A stretch of DNA of 63,428 nt, taken from assembly GCA_017302295.1 (NCBI GenBank), contig JAFLDS010000020.1:1-63428 (forward strand). The letters are read 5' to 3'. The notes under the pieces were generated by a model. The model was given only the letters and a program-made list of their open reading frames with translations. It made no database searches and was not told the DNA's origin. This document shows, piece after piece, positions 1 through 10,816 of the stretch (positions within the stretch are counted from its first letter, which is position 1; every line of letters starts with the position of its first letter). The translations under genes and the position numbers were made by a program. Source of the DNA: Thauera sp. GTDB lineage: Bacteria; Pseudomonadota; Gammaproteobacteria; Burkholderiales; Rhodocyclaceae.

Positions 1-2565
1 CGCCCCGGCACGCCGCGCCCCGGCCGCCCCGGCTGGTTCACGACGCCCGAGGGCCGGCGTGCGCCCGTCGTGCGCGTGGAACCGGCGGCCGACGTCGTGC
101 TGCCATTGCAGCCGCTGTGCTACATCGACACCTCGACCGGCGACGCCGGGCCGATCACGCTGGACGTGCCCGCGGCGCTGGTGCGCCGCCTGCTGTGGCT
201 GCCGCCCTTGACCGAGACCGAGGCCGCGCTCGTCGCTGATACCTTGGCCGAGCTCACGCCCGAACTGCCGCCACCGCTGCAGCAGGGCGAGGCGCCGATC
301 CGGCTCGCGGGGCCGCCGGTGCCGGTGTTGCGGCTGGCGACCACGCCCGTCTTCCACATCGCCTATCGCGACTATGCCGCTTTCGGCACCTGGGAATTCG
401 ACCTCGCCACCCTCGCCTTCCGCTATGGGCCGGTCACGCTGGCTGCCGACGACGCCACCGTCTTCCGCACCCTGGCCGATGGTCGGCCGGCACGCATCGA
501 ACGCGACCCGGCAACCGAACGCGCTGCGCTGAACCGGCTGGCGAAGGCGGGCTTCACCCGGGTGCCAGCCGGCAAGGTGAAGGCGCCGCCGCAGGCCATC
601 CCGCCGGGGGCGCTCGGCCTGGCGAGCGAGGACGACTGGCCAGTGTTCATGGCCGAGGTCGTGCCGGCGCTGCGCGACGAAGGCTGGGAGATCGAGCTGC
701 CGCAGGATTTTCGCCACCACGCGCTCGACGTCGACGCGCTGGTGCTGGATGTCGACGAAACCGATAACGGCTGGCTTGCCATCTCGCCCGGCATCGAGGT
801 CGACGGCCGGCCGATCGCGCTCGCGCCGCTGCTCGCCGGCCTGTTCGCGCAGGACGGGCGCTGGCTGTCGGGCCGCCTCGACGACATCGCCGACAACGAG
901 ACCGTGATCCTCGAGCACGATGCGCTGGGCCGGCTGCGCATTGGCGCCGGCCGCCTGAAGCCGCTGGTGCGCGCGCTGGTGGACCTGTTCGATCGCCCCG
1001 ATGGCGCGTTGCAGGTGTCGCGGCTGGACGCCCCACGGCTGGCCGAGCTCGACCTCCCCGGCCGTGGCCGCGACCTCGTCACCGCCTTCTCGCGGCGACT
1101 GCGCGACGCGGCCGGCATCGCCCCGGTGCCCGCCCCGGCCGGTTTTCGCGCCGAGCTGCGTCCCTACCAGCTTGAAGGCCTGGCCTGGCTGCAACATCTG
1201 ATGAAGCACGACCTGGCCGGCATCCTCGCCGACGACATGGGCCTGGGGAAGACGGCGCAGACGCTGGCCCATCTGCTGACGCTGAAGCACGCCGGCAAGC
1301 TCGACTCGCCCGCGCTGGTGATCCTGCCGACCTCGCTGGTGTTCAACTGGCAGGCCGAAGCCGAACGCTTCGCCCCGGACCTGCGGGTGCTGAACCTGCA
1401 TGGCGCCGACCGCCATGCGCGCTTCGACGAACTCGATGGTGCCGACGTCGCCCTGACCACCTACCCGCTGCTGTGGCGCGACGCCGAGGCACTGCAGACA
1501 CGCGACTGGAGCCTGCTGATCCTCGATGAGGCGCAGACGGTGAAGAACGCGGCGAGCCGGGGGGCGCAGGTGATCCGCCAACTGAAGGCAGGCCATCGCC
1601 TCGGCCTCACCGGCACGCCGCTCGAGAACCACCTCGGCGAGCTGTGGGCGCAGTTCGACTTCCTGCTGCCCGGCTTCCTCGGCACGAGCAAGCAGTTCAC
1701 CGCGACCTGGCGCACGCCGATCGAGAAGCGTGGCGACACCGTCCGCCGCGACCTTCTCGCCGCGCGCCTGAGGCCGTTCATCCTGCGCCGGCGCAAGGAA
1801 GACGTCGCCACCGAGCTGCCGCCCAAGACCGTGATTGTGCGCACGGTCGGCCTCGAAGGCGGGCAACGTGATCTTTACGAAACGGTGCGCGCGGCGATGG
1901 ACGAGAAGGTGCGCAACGAGATCGCCGGCAAGGGCTTCGCCCGCAGCCAGATCGTCATCCTCGACGCGCTGCTCAAGCTGCGCCAGGTGTGCTGCGACCC
2001 GCGCCTGCTGAAGAGCCCGGCCGCGGCGAAAGTTAAGGAGCGCGCCAAGCTCGACTTGCTGATGGACATGCTGCCGGAGCTGATCGCCGAAGGCCGCCGC
2101 ATCCTGATCTTCTCGCAGTTCACCAGCATGCTGGCGCTGATCGCCGCAGAGCTGGACCGGGCGAAGATCGGCTGGGTGAGCCTGACCGGCGACACCCGCG
2201 ACCGCCGCGTGCCGGTCGAAGACTTCCAGAAGGGCCGCGCGCCGGTGTTCCTGATCAGCCTGAAGGCGGGCGGCGTCGGCCTCAACCTGACCGCCGCCGA
2301 CACCGTGATCCACTTCGATCCGTGGTGGAACCCGGCCGCCGAGAACCAGGCGACCGACCGCGCCCACCGCATCGGCCAGGACAAGCCGGTGTTCGTCTTC
2401 AAGCTGGTGTGCGCAGGCAGTATCGAGGAGAAGATCCTCGCCCTGCAGGAAAGAAAGGCGGCTCTGGCCGAAGGCGTGCTGTCGGAGGATGCCGACGCGC
2501 TGGCGAAGTTCGGCGAGGCGGACATCGCCGCACTGCTGGCGCCGCTGCCCGGTCCGGCGAGGTGA
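1..2565 (+). CDS. SNF2/HepA-family ATP-dependent helicase, 5' partial
   Basis: C-terminal 854 codons of a SNF2-type DNA translocase. The frame is open to the window edge, so the true start is outside; the GTG at 70 is only the first in-window candidate. The helicase core begins near nt 1140. Seen directly are the Walker A motif DDMGLGKTAQ (nt 1231), the motif II box LDEAQ in place of DEAH (nt about 1522) and the conserved motif VI TDRAHRIGQ (nt 2353). The preceding part resembles the bacterial SNF2 N-terminal region. Family members use ATP to translocate on duplex DNA and remodel protein-DNA complexes; the specific role is unknown. The gene ends facing the OmpA-type lipoprotein gene, with a REP-like inverted pair between them. 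Confidence 0.93.
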   Translation, partial: RPGTPRPGRPGWFTTPEGRRAPVVRVEPAADVVLPLQPLCYIDTSTGDAGPITLDVPAALVRRLLWLPPLTETEAALVADTLAELTPELPPPLQQGEAPIRLAGPPVPVLRLATTPVFHIAYRDYAAFGTWEFDLATLAFRYGPVTLAADDATVFRTLADGRPARIERDPATERAALNRLAKAGFTRVPAGKVKAPPQAIPPGALGLASEDDWPVFMAEVVPALRDEGWEIELPQDFRHHALDVDALVLDVDETDNGWLAISPGIEVDGRPIALAPLLAGLFAQDGRWLSGRLDDIADNETVILEHDALGRLRIGAGRLKPLVRALVDLFDRPDGALQVSRLDAPRLAELDLPGRGRDLVTAFSRRLRDAAGIAPVPAPAGFRAELRPYQLEGLAWLQHLMKHDLAGILADDMGLGKTAQTLAHLLTLKHAGKLDSPALVILPTSLVFNWQAEAERFAPDLRVLNLHGADRHARFDELDGADVALTTYPLLWRDAEALQTRDWSLLILDEAQTVKNAASRGAQVIRQLKAGHRLGLTGTPLENHLGELWAQFDFLLPGFLGTSKQFTATWRTPIEKRGDTVRRDLLAARLRPFILRRRKEDVATELPPKTVIVRTVGLEGGQRDLYETVRAAMDEKVRNEIAGKGFARSQIVILDALLKLRQVCCDPRLLKSPAAAKVKERAKLDLLMDMLPELIAEGRRILIFSQFTSMLALIAAELDRAKIGWVSLTGDTRDRRVPVEDFQKGRAPVFLISLKAGGVGLNLTAADTVIHFDPWWNPAAENQATDRAHRIGQDKPVFVFKLVCAGSIEEKILALQERKAALAEGVLSEDADALAKFGEADIAALLAPLPGPAR

Positions 2566-2598
2566 ACCGGACCCGGCCGCCGAGGGCCACTATGGTCG

Positions 2599-2668
2599 AT
2601 CGCGGTCGAGCCCGCTCCTACACCCCAAGGCTCGCCTGCCGTGACGTAGGAGCGGGCTTGACCGCGAT
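2599..2668. repeat. REP-like inverted pair, locus a
   Basis: The arm at 2599-2621 reads in reverse what the arm at 2646-2668 reads forward (GTAGGAGCGGGCTTGACCGC, one base different). The two arms can form a 23-bp hairpin with a 24-nt loop between two convergent genes. Five other loci in this window carry the same motif. Being between convergent stops, it could serve as a bidirectional transcription end. Confidence 0.85.
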
Positions 2669-2686
2669 TCAACCCGGCGGTTGCGC

Positions 2687-3352
2687 TTAGCGCGCTGCCT
2701 CGGCGACGAAGATCTCGACGCGGCGGTTCATCGCGCGACCGGAAGCGGTGGAGTTGTCGGCCACCGGTTCGCGCGAGCCGCGGCCGTCGACGGCGATACG
2801 CGAGCCCGACACACCACGGACAGTCAGGTAGTCACGCACCGCAGCGGCACGATTGACCGACAGGGGGTTGTTGACCGCATCGCTGCCGGTGCTGTCGGTG
2901 TGGCCGATGATGGTCACCGTCGTCACCGGGTTCTGGTTCAGCGTGGTGGCGAAGCGGTCGAGGATCGGACGCATGTTGGGCTTGATCGCGTACTTGCCGG
3001 TATCGAACGAGATATCGCTTGGGATGTCCAGCTTCAGGCGGTTGTCGGCAGTCTGCGTCACGCCGACGCCGGTACCTGCGGTAGCCTGCTCCATGGCGGC
3101 CTTCTGTTCCTGCATCCGTTGCGACCACAGGTAGCCCCCACCGGCGCCGAGCGCTGCGCCGATGGCCGCGCCGGTTGCGGCACTCCTGCCCTTGTTGCCA
3201 CCCGCGGTTGCCGCACCGATCAGGCCGCCGGCAATGGCGCCAATGGCGGCGCCGGTGCCGGTGTCGCGCTGGGTTTCGGTCATGTTGGCGCAGCCGACCA
3301 GGCCACTGGCGGCGAAGGTGACTGCAGTAAGGGCGATGACGATTTTCTTCAT
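2687..3352 (-). CDS. OmpA-family lipoprotein with glycine zipper (YiaD-like)
   Basis: 221-aa outer-membrane lipoprotein. The start at 3352 follows a GGAG ribosome-binding site and begins MKKIVIALTAV; an upstream in-frame extension is unlikely because it would bury the signal peptide. The lipobox LVGC places the lipidated Cys at residue 21, and the following Ala-Asn does not suggest inner-membrane retention. Residues about 30-80 form a glycine-zipper region rich in GAAIGA/GGLIGA. Residues about 105-221 are an OmpA C-terminal peptidoglycan-binding domain with the hallmark GHTDSTGSD and the NRRVEIFV ending. Its likely role is tethering the outer membrane to peptidoglycan. It stands alone, convergent with the upstream helicase gene. 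Confidence 0.93.
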   Translation of the reverse strand: MKKIVIALTAVTFAASGLVGCANMTETQRDTGTGAAIGAIAGGLIGAATAGGNKGRSAATGAAIGAALGAGGGYLWSQRMQEQKAAMEQATAGTGVGVTQTADNRLKLDIPSDISFDTGKYAIKPNMRPILDRFATTLNQNPVTTVTIIGHTDSTGSDAVNNPLSVNRAAAVRDYLTVRGVSGSRIAVDGRGSREPVADNSTASGRAMNRRVEIFVAEAAR

Positions 3353-3462
3353 GTTTTCAGCCTCCGATTTGTGACAAGCCGGCGGATTATCCGGCGTGGG
3401 TGTTGCACCCATTCGACTCCATGTGCAACAAAGGATGACCGGCGCTCAAGCTGCCTGCATCA

Positions 3463-3846
3463 TCATCCGCGCAGCGCTTCGAAAAGGGAATAGCCAGCCC
3501 AAGTCATCAGCACCGACCCGGCCACGTGGAGCGTCATGTGCCCCGCAAGCCAGCCCCAGGCCCCGCGCTGGGCGAGGTGGAAGGCCTCGGCCGAGAAGGT
3601 GGAAAAAGTGGTCAACCCACCGAGCAGTCCCGTGGTCAGCAGCAGCTTCAGGGCCGGCGACATGGCCGGCCATGCGTGCACCGCCGCGAGCGCGACGCCC
3701 ATCAGCAGCCCGCCCAGCAGATTCGCGACCAGCGTGCCGAGCGGAATCGCCGCGAACAGCGGATTAAGGCATACGCCCAGCCCCCAGCGCAGCCAGGCGC
3801 CGCAGGCCGCACCGGCACCGACGGCGGCAAAAGCGGAAAGATTCAT
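3463..3846 (-). CDS. crcB: Fluoride ion channel FluC/CrcB
   Basis: 127-aa four-helix membrane protein of the FluC/CrcB family, a dual-topology dimeric channel that exports fluoride. It shows the family hallmarks: IPLGTLVANLLG in the second helix and GGLTTFSTFSAE in the third. Length matches the family. Two adjacent ATG codons (3849 and 3846) and one further upstream are possible starts; I use the one giving MNLSAFAAVG, as in homologues. No strong Shine-Dalgarno is visible. It diverges from glnS with about 150 bp between them. I found no convincing fluoride riboswitch in that gap. Confidence 0.93.
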   Translation of the reverse strand: MNLSAFAAVGAGAACGAWLRWGLGVCLNPLFAAIPLGTLVANLLGGLLMGVALAAVHAWPAMSPALKLLLTTGLLGGLTTFSTFSAEAFHLAQRGAWGWLAGHMTLHVAGSVLMTWAGYSLFEALRG

Positions 3847-3923
3847 CATGCACGACACCAGATTGGCTTATTCGCCATTCTAGCGCCGGCAGGCGCGCTG
3901 CCCGGGCTCGGCAGCGCATCGGC

Positions 3924-3929
3924 TACAAT
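3924..3929 (+). promoter_or_regulatory. Candidate -10 element of the glnS promoter
   Basis: TACAAT lies about 70 nt upstream of the glnS start within otherwise GC-rich sequence. No recognisable -35 hexamer is present 16-18 nt upstream, so this is a weak call. Confidence 0.4.
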
Positions 3930-3998
3930 CCCGGCATTCCATTCCGGCAGCGCGAACCTCAGACCGCGCTGCGCCGTGCCACTTTTCCCATCGCACCG

Positions 3999-5741
<1,743 letters not shown>

Positions 5742-5760
5742 AGCCTCGGCGCACACAACC

Positions 5761-6915
5761 ATGAAATTCCTGCACCGCGCCCTTCCGCTGCTTGCGATCC
5801 TTGCCGCGCTTGCCGCCGCAGGCTGGTGGTTCACCCGCCCGAAACCGATCGTGGTGGTCGTCCATGAGGTGGCACGCGGCACGGTCGAGTCCACGCTCGC
5901 GAACACCCGCGCGGGTGAGATCGAAGCCTGTCAGCGCACCAAGATGGCCACCATCGTCGGCGGGCGCATCGAGTATCTCGGCGTCAAGGAAGGCGATCGC
6001 GTGGAACCGGGTCAGGTGCTGATGCGGCTGTGGCACGGTGATCTCGATGCGCGGCTGGCGGTGAACCGGGCGCAGCTCGCGACCGCGTCGCAGCGGGTGC
6101 AGGAGGCCTGCACGGTGGCGGACAATGCCGAGCGCGAAGCGGAGCGCCAGGCGCAACTGGTGAAGCGCGGCTTCGTCTCGGCTAGCGCCGAGGAAAAGGC
6201 GCGCACCGAAGCGCGCGCGCGCCGCGCGTCCTGCAACACCGCGCGTGCCGACGTCGCCACCGCCGAGGCGCAAATCGCGGCCACCACCACCGACCGCCAG
6301 CGCCTGGTGCTGGTTGCGCCTTTCGCCGGGACGGTAGCGAAGATCACCGGCGAGCTGGGCGAGATCTCCACCCCATCGCCACCCGGCGTGCCGACACCGC
6401 CAGCGATCGACCTCATCGACGACTCCTGCTTGTATGTGAAGGCGCCGATGGACGAGATCGATGCGCCCAGGATCCAGCCCGGCCAGACGGTGCGGATCAC
6501 GCTCGAAGCCATGCCCGGCAAGGTGTTCGACGGCCGCGTGAAGCGTGTCGCGCCCTACATCACCGCGGTGGAAAAGCAGGCGCGCACAGTGGAGGTCGAT
6601 GTCGACTTCGTGCGCCCGGAAGAGGCCAAGGGCATGCTGGTGGGCTACAGCGCGGATGTCGAGATCCTGCTCGCCACCCGCGCCGATACCCTGCGCGTCC
6701 CGACTGCCGCGCTGCGCGACGGCAACCGCGTGCTGGTCGTCAGCGACGATGGGCGCCTCGTCGAGCGCATGCTCAAGACGGGTGTGGCCAACTGGGAGCA
6801 GACCGAAGTGCTCGACGGCCTCGCCGCAGGCGAGCGCATCGTCACCTCGCTCGAGCGCGAAGGCGTGAAGGCGGGTGCCCGCGTGGTCGCCGAGGCCTCC
6901 GGCGCGGCGCCCTGA
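5761..6915 (+). CDS. Periplasmic adaptor (MFP/HlyD family, MacA-like) of an ABC exporter
   Basis: 384-aa membrane fusion protein anchored by an N-terminal hydrophobic segment (about residues 5-22). It has the split biotinyl-lipoyl-like hairpin with GVKEGDRVEPGQVLMRL near residue 78, an alpha-helical coiled-coil hairpin (about 100-175, many Ala/Arg/Glu), then beta-barrel and membrane-proximal domains. Such adaptors connect an inner-membrane ABC transporter to an outer-membrane TolC-type duct. It is followed by the ATPase and two permease genes, so all four probably form one operon. No TolC homologue lies in the window. The substrate cannot be told from sequence; macrolide, lipid or peptide export are family possibilities. 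Confidence 0.92.
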   Translation: MKFLHRALPLLAILAALAAAGWWFTRPKPIVVVVHEVARGTVESTLANTRAGEIEACQRTKMATIVGGRIEYLGVKEGDRVEPGQVLMRLWHGDLDARLAVNRAQLATASQRVQEACTVADNAEREAERQAQLVKRGFVSASAEEKARTEARARRASCNTARADVATAEAQIAATTTDRQRLVLVAPFAGTVAKITGELGEISTPSPPGVPTPPAIDLIDDSCLYVKAPMDEIDAPRIQPGQTVRITLEAMPGKVFDGRVKRVAPYITAVEKQARTVEVDVDFVRPEEAKGMLVGYSADVEILLATRADTLRVPTAALRDGNRVLVVSDDGRLVERMLKTGVANWEQTEVLDGLAAGERIVTSLEREGVKAGARVVAEASGAAP

Positions 6916-6937
6916 AAGGCCCGAGCGGAACACGGCA

Positions 6938-7656
<719 letters not shown>

Positions 7657-7660
<4 letters not shown>

Positions 7661-8865
7661 CGCCTGCCGACACCCTGCGCTTTGCCAGCCGTGCGGCACT
7701 GGGTTACCCGCTGCGCACCGCGCTGATGGTGCTGGCGATGGCGATCGGCGTGGCCGCGGTGGTGGTGCTCACTGCGCTGGGCGACGGCGCGCGGCGCTAC
7801 GTGGTCGAGCAGTTCGCCTCGCTCGGCGCCAATCTCATCATCGTGCTGCCGGGCCGGACCGAAACCGGCGGCGTCAACCCCGGCAGCTTCATCACCAGCA
7901 CCCCGCGCGACCTCACCGTGGCCGACGCCGAAGCGCTGCTGCGCGCACCGCTGGTCACCCGTATCGCACCGCTGACGCTGGGCAACTCGGAGGTGTCGGT
8001 CGGCGGCAAGCTGCGCGAGGTGCTGGTGCTCGGCACCGGCGCAGATTACGCCGGCATCCGCAACTACCGCGTCGCCCAGGGCCAGTTCCTGCCGCGTGAC
8101 GATCCGGGTCGCGCCGCCTCGGTCGCAGTGATCGGAGACACGCTGCGGCGCGAGCTGTTCGGCAACGAGACCGCGATCGGCCGCGTGCTGCGGGTGGGCG
8201 ACACCCGGCTGCGGGTGATCGGCATCATGGCGCCGTCGGGCCAGGGCCTGGGCATGAACACCGACGAACTGGTGATCGTGCCGGTGGCGACGGCACAGGC
8301 GATGTTCAACACCAACACCCTGTTCCGCATCATGGTCGAGGTGCGCAGCCGCGAGGCGCTCGGCCCGGCACAGCGCGAGCTCGAGAAGATTCTGCGCGCG
8401 CGCCGTGACGGCGAGCTCGACGTCACCCTCATCACCCAGGACGCGGTGCTCGGCACCTTCGACCGCATCCTCGGCGCGCTGACGCTCGGTGTAGCGGGCA
8501 TCGCCGCGATCAGCCTGGCGGTGGCCGGCATCCTGGTGATGAACGTGATGCTGGTCGCGGTGACGCAGCGCACCGGCGAGATCGGCCTACTGAAGGCGCT
8601 CGGCGCCACCGGGCGCAACATCCGGCTCGCCTTCCTGACCGAGGCGGCGCTGCTGTCGCTGGCGGGCGCCATCGTCGGTTTCGCACTCGGTCACGTGGGC
8701 GCCTGGGGCATCCGCCTCGCCTACCCGGTGCTGCCGGCGTGGCCGCCGAACTGGGCGGTGATCGCCGCACTCGCCACCGCACTGGGCACCGGCGTGCTGT
8801 TCGGCGTGATGCCTGCGCGCCGCGCCGCCCGGCTCGATCCGGTGCAGGCCTTGATGAAGCGATAA
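7657..8865 (+). CDS. ABC exporter permease 1 (MacB/FtsX family)
   Basis: 402-aa permease with one N-terminal membrane helix (about residues 20-42), a large periplasmic MacB core domain and three C-terminal helices (about 270-395), the FtsX/MacB layout without a fused ATPase. The start overlaps the ATPase stop by four bases. The ending RRAARLDPVQAL is a conserved MacB-permease tail. It is about equally related by eye to the next gene, which suggests the two form a heterodimer. Confidence 0.93.
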
Positions 8866-8871
8866 GCCACG

Positions 8872-10071
8872 ATGCGCTGGCAGGATTTCCTTCATCTCGC
8901 CCTGCGTTCGCTGACCGCACACCGGCTGCGCAGCTTCCTGACGCTGCTCGGCATCGCGGTGGGCATCGCCGCGGTGATCCTGCTCACCTCGCTAGGCGAA
9001 GGGCTGCACCAGTTCGTGCTGAAGGAGTTCACCCAGTTCGGCACCAACATCGTCAAGGTCACGCCGGGCCGCCAGGGTCCGCGTGGCGGGCCGCCGGGGC
9101 TGCCGTCGACGACGCGCGAGCTGACGCTGGACGACGCTGCGGCGCTGACCCGCGCGCCCTACATCACCGGCATGACGCCGTCGGTGTCGGGCAACTCCGA
9201 AGTCCGCGCCAACGGCCGCGTGCGCCGCACTTTCGTGCTCGGCGTCGGCGCCGACATGCAGCGCGCGTTCTCGATGAAAGTGAAGGTGGGCAACTTCCTG
9301 CCGCCGGACGACCCTGACAATCCGCGCGCCTTCGTCGTGCTCGGCGCCACGCTGAAGGACGAACTGTTCGGCGGTGCCAATCCACTGGGCGAACGGGTGC
9401 AGATCGGCAACGAGCGCTACCGCGTGATCGGCGTGATGGAGCGCAAGGGCCAGTTCCTCGGCATCGACCTCGACGACACCGCCTACATTCCGGCGGCGCG
9501 CGCGCTGGCGCTGTACAACCGCAGCGGTCTGATGGAGATCAACCTGACCTACGAGGAAGGCGTGCCGGCCGCGCGCGTCGCCGCCGAAGTGAAGAAGATC
9601 CTCACCGCACGCCACGGGCGCGAGGACTACACCCTCACCACGCAGGAGGACATGCTCGCCACCCTGTCCAACATCCTCGCCATCCTCACCGCTGCCGTCG
9701 GCGCGCTCGGCGGCATCTCGCTGCTGGTGGGCGCGGTCGGCATCGTCACCATCATGACCATCGCGGTAGCCGAGCGCACCAACGAGATCGGCCTGCTGGT
9801 AGCGCTGGGCGCGCGCCGGCGCACCATCCTCGGCCTTTTCCTCGGCGAGGCGGTGGCGCTCGCTGCGATTGGCGGGTTCTTCGGCCTGGCCATCGGCGCC
9901 GGCATTGCGCAGCTCGTCAGCCTTCTGGTGCCGGCGCTGCCGGTCGCCACGCCGTGGCGCTTCGTCTTCGTCGCGGAAGGGGTGGCGGTCGCCATCGGTC
10001 TTGCCGCGGGCGTGCTGCCCGCTCGCCGGGCGGCCGGGCTGGATGCGGTGGAGGCGCTGCGTGCAGAATAG
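8872..10071 (+). CDS. ABC exporter permease 2 (MacB/FtsX family)
   Basis: 399-aa paralogue of the preceding gene, starting six bases after its stop. It has the same architecture: N-terminal helix (about 20-42), periplasmic domain containing PSTTRELTLDDAAAL, and three C-terminal helices followed by ARRAAGLDAVEAL. Two different half-permeases with a single ATPase and a single adaptor implies a complex with one copy of each permease, ATPase dimer and hexameric adaptor; this is inference from family architecture. Confidence 0.93.
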   Translation: MRWQDFLHLALRSLTAHRLRSFLTLLGIAVGIAAVILLTSLGEGLHQFVLKEFTQFGTNIVKVTPGRQGPRGGPPGLPSTTRELTLDDAAALTRAPYITGMTPSVSGNSEVRANGRVRRTFVLGVGADMQRAFSMKVKVGNFLPPDDPDNPRAFVVLGATLKDELFGGANPLGERVQIGNERYRVIGVMERKGQFLGIDLDDTAYIPAARALALYNRSGLMEINLTYEEGVPAARVAAEVKKILTARHGREDYTLTTQEDMLATLSNILAILTAAVGALGGISLLVGAVGIVTIMTIAVAERTNEIGLLVALGARRRTILGLFLGEAVALAAIGGFFGLAIGAGIAQLVSLLVPALPVATPWRFVFVAEGVAVAIGLAAGVLPARRAAGLDAVEALRAE

Positions 10072-10098
10072 GCGCGTGTCGAAACACCCATCACGGCG

Positions 10099-10386
10099 AT
10101 GAAGACGATCCTCAGCGCGAGCCTGATAACCCTGCTCCTCGCGGCCGGCAGCACGAACGCAGCGCCCGCCGCCTGGCAGCTATGGCGCAGCAAGCTCGAC
10201 GGGCGCAGCTACTGCGCGCAGAACGCGCCCGGCCCGGGCTGGGCGTGGGCGGACGGTCCGTTCCGCGATAGCCGTTGTCTAAGCCGAGCGACGCAAAACA
10301 CTCCTTACGACAATCACTTGAAACAGAGTGTTGACCCAGATCAAACAGACCTCGATTCTTCAGGCAAAAAACGTGTAAACCGGTAA
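10099..10386 (+). CDS. Small secreted protein of unknown function
   Basis: 95 aa starting MKTILSASLITLL, with a plausible Sec signal peptide ending near STNA (residue about 21). The mature part is Trp/Tyr/Cys-containing (AWQLWRSKLDGRSYC, GPGWAWADGPF, DSRC) with two cysteines that could form a disulfide. I do not recognise the family. It follows the exporter operon by 27 bases and might be its last gene. The last 35 codons (from about nt 10280) are markedly AT-richer and polar, unlike the first 60, and overlap an FNR-like box; the tail could be a lengthened or frameshifted end. Confidence 0.6.
   Translation: MKTILSASLITLLLAAGSTNAAPAAWQLWRSKLDGRSYCAQNAPGPGWAWADGPFRDSRCLSRATQNTPYDNHLKQSVDPDQTDLDSSGKKRVNR
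10331..10344 (+). promoter_or_regulatory. FNR/Anr-like box upstream of the 82-aa Cys-rich gene
   Basis: TTGACCCAGATCAA matches the FNR consensus TTGAT-N4-ATCAA at nine of ten positions. It lies in a low-GC segment (10280-10460) 124 bp before the start of the next gene. CATAAA at 10387-10392 would place the box near -61, a usual activating position. It overlaps the end of the secreted-protein gene. Confidence 0.5.
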
Positions 10387-10421
10387 CATAAAAACAACAA
10401 GGACTGTGAGGTTTTTCACGA

Positions 10422-10437
10422 TCAGATGAAGATCTGA
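10422..10437 (+). promoter_or_regulatory. Perfect 6-4-6 palindrome in the leader of the 82-aa gene
   Basis: TCAGAT-GAAG-ATCTGA is a perfect inverted repeat 30 bp upstream of the ATG at 10468. It could be an operator or a small mRNA hairpin with a GAAG tetraloop. No T-run follows it. Confidence 0.45.
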
Positions 10438-10467
10438 CGCAACGCAAGAGAAAGAGAGGAGGCTGCC

Positions 10468-10716
10468 ATGTGCTTTTTCGATTCGCCGATCGGCCGCTGT
10501 GAAGCCGTCAGGGAAATGGTCCTGCTGGACGAGACCCAGATGGAATGTGCACACGAGCATGGATGTCCGCCAGGGCGGCAGTGCCCGCTCGAAGGTTGCT
10601 TCGCCACCATGAGCGGGGTGTCCGAAGCGATGGCCGAACAAGTCGCTGAAGGCGCCGCGCGGGCGGCGATGAGCAAGGCTGGCTGCATGAAGGCAAGGGA
10701 AGTCACCTTGGCTTGA
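10468..10716 (+). CDS. Small Cys-rich cytoplasmic protein, unknown function
   Basis: 82 aa with a strong ribosome-binding site (AGAGGAGG) six bases before the ATG, which makes it a convincing real gene. Seven cysteines at residues 2, 11, 27, 33, 39, 43 and 73, with a core ECAHEHGCPPGRQCPLEGC in residues 26-43 that has a metal-binding look (Cys and two His). No signal peptide. The second half is an Ala/Glu-rich helix. I do not recognise a named family. An FNR-like box and a palindrome precede it and a hairpin terminator follows, so it is probably a monocistronic, oxygen-regulated gene; that regulation is inference. Confidence 0.75.
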   Translation: MCFFDSPIGRCEAVREMVLLDETQMECAHEHGCPPGRQCPLEGCFATMSGVSEAMAEQVAEGAARAAMSKAGCMKAREVTLA

Positions 10717-10764
10717 AAGGCGGAAGGCGAGCGCGCCAAGCGGCAGCGACGCCCCCGATCCCCG

Positions 10765-10800
10765 AGAGGGCAGATCCGATGGTTGGAGCTGCCCTCTTTC
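10765..10800 (+). terminator. Hairpin terminator after the 82-aa gene
   Basis: AGAGGGCAG (10765-10773) pairs with CTGCCCTCT (10789-10797) across a 15-nt loop and is followed by TTCAATTT. It serves the + strand gene; the convergent rluB gene ends at 10817. Confidence 0.65.
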
Positions 10801-10816
10801 AATTTGGCGCGCTGCC

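Noticed and set aside
2646-2672. TTGACC..CGATTCAA in the REP arm as an FNR site
   Set aside because: The same bases recur in all REP arms and the spacing does not fit TTGAT-N4-ATCAA.
3850-3998. Fluoride riboswitch upstream of crcB
   Set aside because: No recognisable conserved riboswitch pattern in the short leader.
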